From positions 18,649,630 to 18,713,629 of the forward strand of contig OZ024914.1 in the NCBI GenBank assembly GCA_964017125.1: DNA of 64,000 nucleotides. Direction: 5' to 3'. This document shows, in pieces, positions 47,601 through 59,600 of this stretch. The notes under the pieces are model-generated. The model was not told the origin of the DNA. It did not search any database and saw only the letters and a program-made list of their open reading frames with translations. The stretch is from Flabesymbios commensalis. Lineage: Eukaryota > Annelida > Polychaeta > Terebellida > Flabelligeridae. The stretch's first letter is position 1, and each line of letters starts with the position of its first letter. A program made the position numbers and the translations under genes.

Positions 47601-50600
47601 GATGTTGGCCCAGCGCTGGACCGGCGTTGTGCTTAATGTCTCGTCCTTGCTGGCATGTCTTTCAGGTCACTTGTGTAATACACTTTTCACCTCTATGTCA
47701 TGGCGGACCGTGGGCCTCTGCTTATGCACGCTGTAATATATTCTTCGATTTCACACATGATACAATACCCTGCAAACACGATACATCGGCCCGGTGCTGG
47801 ACCAATGTTGGGCCAGTAGACGCTGGCCCACATTGGACCACCATTGGGTCGATGTGTCGTGTTTTCTAGGTACCCACCAGGCGCGGAGGTTTGGTCCGAT
47901 GCTGGGGCAAGGTTTGGACAGCGTCGATGATGCTGGAACAACATTGCGCCAGCGCTGGTCAAACCTCTCGTGTTTGATAGATATGCGATGTACTGGGCCG
48001 GTGTTGGTTCTTTGTTCTCCTACACTGGACGGACACCGGCTCAATGCTTCCTGTGTTTTTTTAATGTATAATTATGCCTTTTAACTATCATTATTATGTA
48101 TGTTTTTTTACCTATATTACATGTTTTGTAATAATCACTGTATCGAATAGTTTTATCAATAAAAAAAAAAAAAAAAATCGTTATCATGGAGCCCACCATT
48201 ATGATGAGTAGACTGTGTACGTGAAAATAGGATGATCTGAATAAGCTCGTACAAATCAATTAAAACGATTGCTATAACAGTTAAAGGATACCAGATAGCG
48301 TTGTTATGTTATAATAAAAGTGGCCGAATGAATTTATCGTATAGCAAATATTACTATTACCACCAACACCACCACCACCAATAGCAACACCACCAACACC
48401 ACCACCACCACCAACACCAACACAACCACAATCAACACCACAGACAACACCACCACCATCACCACCACCACCACCACGAACAACAGCACCAACACCACCA
48501 CCACCAACACCACCATCACCACCACCATCAACATGCATGTTACTTAGCCAAATGTTCCTTTTTTATTTATAGACGATCAGAAAGTATGTTGTTGTCATAG
48601 ATGGGTGTATGATATGGTATCTTATTGTATCGTTTAGGTTTGCTTCCAGTCGTCTCGTTTCGTAATATTCATCAGTTCATAGATGACATGGCATCATACT
48701 ATTTCGCATTTTAGAACTCAGTTTTGCTCTTCAAAGCCGAAACGCAGTGTCTGCCTTTTGGTCTTGTAATTGTTGTAATTGTCACTCCTGTGAGTAGAAC
48801 ATCAAACAGTTTTGCTGATAGTACGCGATATATAATATAGTTATGAAATATGCATAACGAAACACAAATACTATTCAAACCCGCATAAAATAAAATTGAT
48901 ATCGAGATAACTAGATTTTAATAAATACCAATAAACCATGCCAATGCGAGTCCACACTTTGTCCAATATCAATTATTTAATCATCAAATAAACTATTAAT
49001 ATTGATGATGTACAACAAAAAGCTGTAACTGCATATTTGAAAGTAAGCAGTTGTATTGCCTTTTGGCTTTATACTGTAGTAAATTATAACATTTACCATA
49101 TTTATTATGACATGCAAATAAGTTACATGAACATAAATAATCCAACATAAGACAAGATTATTTAGGATCGCTGACCAATCAAATTTAGAAAAAAATAGTC
49201 AAAATCAATATGTTTCACACATAAAAAATATACTTTCATTCACTTATCCTCGTTATCGATATAATTATTATAACCTGGAAATAGTTTATCCATGCTGTAA
49301 TAGATGACCGTATTTTAAACGATAATGACATAGACCAGTATATATACTACTCTGCCATAGGTACAAGCAGAATCGACTGCCTGATAGCTTAATGAAGGCA
49401 TTTAAATAAAAATTTAAATACCAGTAAGTTTATCACGTGGTGACGTCATCAGATTTTTTTACCCAGAAAATGTATTTAATAAAGCCCAATTATACCGGTG
49501 AAACTGACTTAATGGAATTGATCACGTTTAATACATTTTGATAAATTTAGAAACAACTAGAATAGGAGTTCCCGAACTCCGAGGCCCGGCATTAGGCTGT
49601 TTGAGTGCTACAGACAAAATTCGGCTTTACATGTTGTAAATATAACTGTATTGGTTTTCCTCATTGGCCAGAATCCTAAATGTCCAGGATATAATTAAGG
49701 AAAGGACCAAAGAGACAAGTTAAAATATATCTTCAACGTTTATTCTTTCCACCACCATCGCCGGTGCTGGCCAACACCCAGTCAATACTTGCCAGTGAAT
49801 CGTGCTGCCCCGTGTCTCGTACACACGATGTAGGCCTACCCACCCAATTCAGATTCAATGTTGGCCAATTTCGCAGCCCATTGCTGGTCCAATGCCGACA
49901 AATCGTCTAGGACGCTGGCCCGACACTTTGTCTGCTGTACACTTGGTGGCAGCATCCCAGCAAACACGTGCCATTTACCCAATACTGTTTCAATGTTGGC
50001 CCAACGTCATCGCCGCTTGCCCGACATTGAAACAGAATTGGGTGATTGTCCAGTGTTAGCTGCGACTGCAACATTACTGTGCGGGTGACGCTTTACTCCC
50101 CCCACTGCCAGAAAAGCCGCTACCCAGATAAAACGACACATTGGCCTAATGCTGATGTAATTCTGGGCCACTGTCTGTGATGCTGGGCCAGCATTATACC
50201 AGCCTTATCCCTTTAAGCTCTCAACCACGCATACAATCGTAAATATATTTTTTCTCACCCCTTTTTAAAAACGCAACTAATCGACCTAGCGATATCAAAC
50301 GTTATATTTGACATGCTCATAAGGGAGGTTTCTCAGAATTGTCAACCGTTTCACACACACGGCACCCATCTTTCCGCGAATTATTAAGCACACATTATTG
50401 CAATAAACTTAATAAGTTCCTGGCCTCCGACGAGGCCTAATTCTAGTTATGGGAAGATAAGACAATTTGAAGGTCTATTAAATTAACAAAATGCAACGAT
50501 TATCCCATACAATTCAATATTTCCAAGAAATACTGATGCCTTTCGTGATAGAGGCTGAGTAGAAATCAATATGCTAGTACCTCTGTTTTTGCTGGACAGT

Positions 50601-53600
50601 GCCATATTACCATAGCCCACAACCAGGCAATATAACATTTGAAAATATTAGAACAAAATATAAAATTACCCATAGAAATCTCCTTAAATTTTTTAATCTT
50701 CGACATTTAAACATATAATATCTCAACCTGTTGGAGTTTGTGAAATATTTTGAACAAAAAAAATACACCCCACCTCCTCGTGAACATGGTGAACTATTTC
50801 GTTTATCTTGATTATGAACAGTTGGATGATATTCAAGTGTATATTACAATGTACTCATCTTCAGATTATATCAAACACCACCTAGAGCAAAATAAACATT
50901 TTTTTAATTATGGGGTTACCTAGGCCAAGAGAAATTACTCATTCTACTTTCCTGGCTAATTTAGGCCCACTATCCAGCATTTTGTCGATAAATAGCGAAT
51001 ATACACAAGGTGTGCAATAAGCTAACAATATGAGGAAATAGGCCTACCGAGCTAGGCGTACTTCATTTTTTGTTGTTATGCAGTGAATTACATAATATAA
51101 CAGCACAATTAACCCTTAAAGCGCCAAGTTAAATAATTACATTTTTCACCCTCTTGAAGGATTAGCGTCAGTGGTGATTAGTGATTATGCAGCTTATTAG
51201 TCTGGCAGCCAAAATAGGTCCCTAAAACTGGTTTTGGAATTTAGTTTTAGGGGGGGGGGGGGTGCATGGGATCCTATTTTGGCTGCCAGACTATATGTAT
51301 GAGATTGTTCGGACGAAGTATCCCAGCAAACAGGACACGGTGAAACAATGATGTCTTAATGTTGGCCCAACGTCTGCGGCGCTGACCCAACATTAAACTA
51401 TCATTGTCTGAAAGTTTTGTATTTGCTGGTATGGTACCCCACCCATGACCAGTTTGAGAATCAATCTGCACTTTACAGAATCAGCTAATCACCGTCTTTG
51501 ATTAAGTTGGTGTCTTAGCCATTAGTTAAGCACGATTATTACTAGCAGTTTTTAATCCGCGTGATTACTCTATTAAATCACTGTTATTGGGAGCGAAATG
51601 TGTGTTTGATCCTTAAACTTAATTTGTAAAAAAACATCGCAACCAAAGGTTTTTTCACCTTAAAATCATCATAAATGTCTTAGTTAGCTCTTTCCGATTC
51701 ATTTGAATACCTATTTTGTGGGTCTACGGCCATTACAGATATTTCTACTCTTAGAATGCGGGGATTGACTTTAAACGTCAGAATCTGACGTCTACAAAAG
51801 TCAGATTCTGACGACGAAAGTCGATCCCCGTGCTGTAAGGGCTAAACATCAATATTTGCAAAAGTTTGGTCTAAAATTAAACAAATACGAGTAATTTTCA
51901 ATGACTTGAGGTTGTGGGTCGCGGTAGCGAGAGACACCTTCAAGGGGGTGAAAATTAATGTTTTTAATGTATCACTTTAACGATTAATAAGGGGTAGGAC
52001 TATGTATTTGTTCCGATTGTTCTTTAACATGTTTAGGTGATTATATCTAGAGCTGTTATGCTAACGAAGCAACTGATATCTAAAATTATATCCCATTCTA
52101 ACATTTTTACGACTTGACACGAAATGTTTTAGAATTAGGCAATTGTATTCAAATGTTTTTATTTCATTTCAGAACAATTCCGACGTCACTCATTTGGATT
52201 TGACTGGGTGTCTCCTTGGGGATGGCGGTGTGAAGTATTTTGCACAAATGTTAGCGGCTAACTACAATATATCCTCATTGGTATTTACATTTTACGGTCT
52301 TAGTTTCAATTTTATACACGCTAAGCAATTAGGCCTTATATGACTAATGTTTGAAGTAAACTATGCTTATTGAGGTACAACAACTTGTTCAATTACCATG
52401 GTTACCATGGTTACTAAATGACATATCCATATTAGTAAAAATGTATAATCAGTGCCTTTAAGAAAATAATCGAGAGGCAGATCGTTCCATGGGAACAAAA
52501 GTGGCATATTACAGGTATATGTACCATTGATTCTGACGAAAGGGTCAGGCCACTTTAGCATATAAAGTATACACAGCTACCCAGCAAACATAAAACATTT
52601 GTATAACATTTATACAGCGTTGGTTCAAAGTCGGAGACGTTGGGCCGGCGTTGGATAAATGTTATACAAATGTTTTGTGTTTGCTGGGTATTCGCCTACA
52701 ATGGCGACAAATACGAGTAGTCTATCAAGTTATCAAGTTGCAAGCTTGAATTAAGTTTTCCACTCATTTGCCCTAAAAATCACGTTATTTACACTGTAGT
52801 TGTTTATTTATGATACAAATAATTTAAGTTTTATATTACATAGTTGTCAGATAATATACTGCCAAAAAGACAGTAGCTGATCATTTGAAAAGTCACTGCC
52901 CCATGGCTTTACACAGTAGTATACATACCATACATTATCATATTGATGCCAAAACGAATAATTGATTACTAGCATCTGTACATTTAATCAATATTTACAT
53001 TTGTTTTGTTTTTTGTAGGTATTGAAGGATAACAAAATCGGTCCCACTGGCTTGAAAAAGTTAGCAGCCGGAATGTCCAAAAAGAGAAACATTACATGTC
53101 TAGATATTTCAAGTATGTACTCGCTTATTCCTTTTTTAACAAGAGACAATATAAAATATCACGTTTCCTCAGAAATTTTCATGTATCGGGAAACATGTAT
53201 GCTTTAATGATGCATGTATGCATTTGTTATATTTGCTCTTACATGTTATTCAAAAAGTCAGTTTTGCATTGTTTAACATCAAATATATGTAGTAGTAAAC
53301 GAAATCTGCTGTTTACACTAAAACCATACTGCCTTCCATTTCTCATATACGTGTACTTATGAGTAATTTTCAAATCATACCTAGTTTAGTAATATTGCAT
53401 ACTGGGGTATGTCTATTTACAGGTAACGCTTTAGGAGATGGTTCTGCGGCCATCCTGTCTAGGATTATAGAGGTAAATTTAACCCTTATCCTGCTAAGCT
53501 GTTTTTTTAATTTTCAACCACTTGAGGTAGTGTCTCACTACCGCGATCCACAACCTCAAGTGGTTGAACATGACTCATATTAGCTTAATATGAGATCATA

Positions 53601-56600
53601 CATTTACATTTCTTGATGTTTAAACAGTCATTTCATTCTGAATAACATGAATAACATTGGTTTAATCGGCTATTAAACAAAATTGAAAAGCGAATATTGT
53701 TGTGATTAGCAGGCAAAGGGTTAATAATGATCTGCTGATTTATGCTGATATATGTACAATGTGAAGAGTATGTATAAAACAAATAGTCAACTGGGGGACT
53801 TGCTAGTTTAGTCCATCACCTAGTTTTATACATGTTTATCATAAATTAGAAACTTACAAGGTATATGTGTATAAAAAGCTATATAGTGTGTTTATTGTTA
53901 TTTTGTGTGTATATATTAGTCGAATAATGATAACACTAAAAATCGTGTTAGTAATATTTACGCAAATATTCACGGAGAAGTTTAGTTTTTCTGCCAACAA
54001 TAGTTAAAATTGGGTCGTAGTCTAGTCCCTTCAAGATTGATTAGAATGCATAATAATTAGATATACTAGTATACAATTTAAAACTGCACAACGAAATCAT
54101 CTGAACATCATTTAAAATACTGGTTGGTTTGTAATATGGACATGATAAAAGTACCATTATTTGCTGTCTTAAGCATTGCATCGACTTATATATGAATGGC
54201 ATCATGCACAAGTGGGCTAACCCACATTTTGACGATTTTGAGATTTTGGGTGTTTTTGAAAGCTCTCACCACAAGCTGGTACTAGCCAAAGTTTGTTTGC
54301 GCATGATGCTTTTTGGCGATTTTCATAGAGGATAAATGAAATGGTCTAACCCTCACTTCTGATCAAGTCAAAACGAGTGAAATAGACGTGTCTAAGAATT
54401 TAAAGAGAAAAAGCGGTTCACTGCTGAAGAAGCGAGGCGACTGTTACTCGATATCAGTGACAGTGCATCCTCGAGTGATCATACATAAAAAAATGTGAAA
54501 AATCGCACAACAACTTGAAGTACATGATAAAACGAAAAAATACAAACAAAGACAACCGTTCAATAAAATCAGTGACCAAATGGTCTATCCCTCAATGTGA
54601 AACTCGTAAATTTATCAAGTTGTTTCTATCAATAACATATATTTTCAATGTTTTTTATCCTATTTCCTTAATATGTGGATGCATATATGGAATTATTTTA
54701 ATATATCATGGATTAGGCAGGATAATTCTTTGAAAATCAGTGATTTATTTAAAAATGGTGGGCTAGACCAAACGAAAAAACAACATGCACAAATGGTCTA
54801 ACCCTCATGTAACCAACGATAAAGTGCTTTCATTTCGCATGCACCATATTTAGAAAAAAATATTTTATATAATTTAAATGTACAGTGATGTACATCCAAT
54901 GTACATTCCATGTTAGGCTTTTAAAGGTTTTATCTCAGCTGCCTGATTGAACGGAAAAGTCAAAACCTTCAATGCTTGATTACTCAAAACACAAAAAAAT
55001 GGGTTAGACTAGTTGTGCATGATACCATCCATATGGTGGTCGTGTATAATAGCACTTTTACCAAGAATGTTTTGCTAAAAATAATTGATCTGTTTTTATT
55101 TCAGGATAATCCAATTCAGGAGATAAACCTTAGTCACAATCAGCTTGGCGAAGAGACTGGGCGTGTGTTAGGACAGGTGCTAGGTAAAGCATAGTATTAC
55201 TTAACTTTTTAAAGGGCTGAATTATACCTTATAAACCATGGAGACCATAGGGTTTTATTCGATTCAAAATCATCATAAATGTCTTAGTTAGCTCTTTCCG
55301 ATCTCTTTGAATACCTATGTTATGATTTTACGGCCATTATAAATATGTTTACTTTAGACGTCAGAATCTGACGTCTACAGATGTCAGATTCTGACGTCTA
55401 AAGTCGATCCCCGCGCTGTAAGGGTTAAAAAACATTTATATTAATATTCTTCTTATTATTGTTTGTTATTAACATATTAAATACTAGTTTGAACATGTTA
55501 CTGATAAAACGTGGCATCTATCAGCAAAATATTAGAATAGTTGACCTCCATTTTGTGCACTCTGAGTACTTTTCACTCACCTAACCGGTTAAAGTTGTGG
55601 ATCGCGTCAGCGAGACACCACTTGAAGTGAGTGAATATTCCAATTTATTAATTTGGCGTCTGCAACGCTGGCCCAATATCATACCAAGATTTGGTTCAAC
55701 AGCATTTCTGCTGGTTGATATATGTTTTGCTTTGATAGCGACCCTGGACGTCAAATTAACCTAGTTTACATAATAATGGAAATTATTTGCAAAATTGTAA
55801 GACACACGAGACAAGGATGAGATAACTGGCTATCCTAAGTGTCTGCTGTATGCACATGGAGACATATTTTAATCAGCTACTTCAACTCTACGATAGTTCA
55901 CTCCTACAGGCAATCGATAACAAATAATATTTTCGAAAAGAATCAAGAGAGTGAAGATATTTTTTGCTCTCACTCTGAATGGGCTTAATCTTATCATGTT
56001 GGAATTTATTATCAAGAAGTTTTTCTATCATGCCATGAATTGTTGTCGCAATTCTCGACTTCCAGTTGATTAAGTCGGCTTGAAGGGGGTGATAAATTGC
56101 CAGATAATATTAATAAGACACTGTTTCATTAAAACCTAACTTAACCCTTACAGGTTCTATATTGTGTTTTTTTTATAAAATTGAAATTCCGTACCCTTGT
56201 TGACAATGTGTTGTATACACCACACACAATGTGATCCGTTCGGGTACGATGATGTACTTATGTCATTCCTAGGCACAATATTAGGTCCATTATTGTCTGA
56301 TATGATGATGTGTAATACATGTATCTTATATTACAGCAACTAATCACAGACTGATCAAACTTGACATCAGTTGGAATCACTTGCGGGGAAAGGGGGCATT
56401 GGCGTTTTCTCGGGGTCTGAAGGTAGGTCTTCAAACATTGCGCTGCAAAGCTCATATTTCCTTTATTTCTTCCTTGTTTGCACAGATCATTAGACTATGA
56501 TGCTGATACATTAATAATATTCATCGAAAACATTGTAGAATGAATCCATAGATACCTCGTAACTGCAAACTGCCATTTTGTAACTAGGACATTACCCAAG

Positions 56601-59600
56601 ATTATTTTGATCAGTTTAATTTTTTTTTAAATTAACGCATTATTCTAAAATGACCGATTTGAGCGTTAGAAAAAGCAAGGTTTTGCAACTCAATCTCCGA
56701 TGCCAAGTATGAAGAGATGGAGAAAAGCTTACAACCTTATTACACTTGTAAACTATTTTTTTAATGTCATAATTCAGATAAAAGTCATCACTTTTAATAA
56801 ACACAACGCCAATATAAAATGTCTTGTATTTCAGAAAAACTGTGCCATAGAAGAGTTAAACCTGGGCTGGAATGGATTTAGTCTGGAAGGATGTATAGGT
56901 CTGGGGGAAGCACTCGGGTGCAATCATTCCTTAATGAATCTGGATCTGACTAACAACAGGATCAACAATGAACATATTAAAAATCTGATAGGGGGACTGC
57001 AGAAGAATAATACACTAGAGACACTGAAGGTAAAACAAAGATAATAAACTAGTCCGCGTTCAGTTTTCAAACGTATTCATTCAAATATAATATAAATGAT
57101 ACGAGTGAATTAAAAGTTATCCCAGAAATTGGATTTTAAGTATAAATTGGACATTCAGTAGCCATGGTAATATATGTTTCATTTCACAAACGATCCCATA
57201 TAGCAGTATCGTTTTCTAAGCTTTAGATATAAACAGTAGATATATGTATCTTAACTCTTCTTTGTCCATATTCACTACAAAAACATTTTCTTCGAACCCA
57301 AGTTTTTTTTATTGTCATGTAATATTTCAATTAGACAATCATAAGCAACCATTTCCCGCAGCAAAAACAACTTAGCACGTAACTATATAATCATCATGGT
57401 TTTAATGTGGCGAACATTAGGAAAGAAGGGTTTAACTTTTTTTAACTTTCCTAATGGTTCATTAGATAAACCCGAGCTAGTTTGATGTTTCAATTGGATA
57501 ATTTTAATAGATCCAGTTACCACAGAACGATGTATTCGACCGAGAATGGTCGTTTACCTCCATATTAAAAAGAAAAACAACTGAATGACTGAATTATTTA
57601 ATTTTCTTTCACTCTCGGGTTGTGATATAACATGACATGCTATTGTTTCTTTCAGATGGGATTGAACCCGATCACCTGTGATGGCGCACTGCTGATGCTA
57701 AAAGGGATACAGCTATCAAATAGCAAAACATTATTGAACCTTAACTTTCTGGTAATATACATTTTTATTGTAACAAATAATACTCATTCTAATTATACTG
57801 ATGAAATCATTACATACACATGTATATTTGAGTACGTTTTGCCACCGATATCAATCAAACATAAAAAATAAGTTGGATCGATAGTGCCACTGCAACTCTC
57901 TCTATTATACTATATATATATCTATATATACATTATACTGTCGAAACATTGCACTTTACCACTTTTATCATTTTATTCAAATGTTTAAATTTAGTTGTTA
58001 CTCAAAGTGGACGCACAAAAAGCGATTTATAAAATAAGGAAGCTCAGCTGCATCGTTACTACCACTGCAACACTCTATATCCATGCTCTCTGTGCATTGT
58101 AAATCAACATTGCAACACCCTGTAACCGCCAAATTATTCAATTAGAATTTTCACCCACTTGAGGTTGTGGATCGCATAACGTCAAGTAAGTGAAAATTAT
58201 TCAGATTTGACAAAATGAAGGTCAACTCTTTTCCAATCTTGCTGGTTGATGTCACATTTTATCTTTATCATATTTAAAATGTGGTACTTAATGTGCTAAT
58301 AAAGAATGAAAACCCGAATAATGCGGCACCGGCGGTTAAAGGGTTAAACGAAAGTAATAGCACCAAAACTCAGTTCATAAGAGTAGAAGAGCCTGTTCAT
58401 ATCAACTGTTTATTTTGAGTTCAGATTTCTCCAACGCCGATCTCAGCGCAATGACCCAAGTGATAGTGTTCGTATTAGAAAGATAAATTACGTCATTTTT
58501 CACTCACGATGCAGCACTGATTCTATGTTTTTGTCAGAAAATTTAATCTGTCAAATATTGCATTCGTCATGTTTTAATCAGGATCTGGGAGTAGATGAGC
58601 ACTTCACAGAAATTTTAGAGGAGCTGCGACAGCGACAGAATTTACAGGCTGAACATGGAAGAGTGTACCGACGCGTGGAAGTGATGAAGAAGGAGCCGAA
58701 CATACTGAAGTAGGCCCATTTGTAATGCATAATTGAAGGGCTCAGAAAAAAACCAAGGCTAAGTCAATTTTTCAGCTATTTGAGTTTGGGGTACCATAGG
58801 ACAAAAAAACAGTGTGCCATGTGTCTACCACAACATATCATGAAAATAACCAATTTTGAAGACATAATCGACCATTTTGTTCAGGACAAAATCAAGGCTA
58901 AGTCAACTATTTTTGTCCTATGGTACCCCAAACTCAAATAGCTGAAGAAATAAATAAAAATGACTTAGCCTTGGTTTTGTTCTCACCCCTCCTAACTCGA
59001 GACATCGAACAAATGTTGTTTTAATGCTGGGGCAGCGTCGCAGACAATGGTCCAGCATTAAAACAACACTGGCTCATCATGTTTGTTTGTTAGGTGGATA
59101 CCAGATAATCGAATGGGTAACCCATGTCATTAAAGCATGCACTGCGTGGTGATATTTCGGCAGTAGTATCGCCACACTTTAAACTAGAAGTACTGTAGAG
59201 GTTTGCTAGTTTCACGACTATGAGGCAAATAATTTTGCTCTCTGGAAAGGCGAATAGCAGTAACCTCTTACATGACAGATGATGCAAGTACATGTAGTTA
59301 ATACTTTTTCCCAGTAAACGGCAAAATATATGTGCATAAACGTGATTCTAATGTATCTGACGGACCATGTTTGTCGAATTGAAATCGAGCTGAATACATT
59401 TAAGATCAGTGTTCCTAATTAATTTTTTTAGATATTATTATTGCTTGTTTTTCAGTGAAGATCCTATTATATTATTAATGGAATGCATGAGGCAGATGAA
59501 TCTACGGCTGGTAGACTGGTTTATGAAACTGGACGCTGATGGAAGTCAATCCCTCACGAGAGAAGAGTTCAAAGAAGGATTACAGGTAAGTGCAGCATTC

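Noticed and set aside
48281-48538. Gly/Val-rich open frames
   Set aside because: Translations of the CCA/CAA microsatellite.
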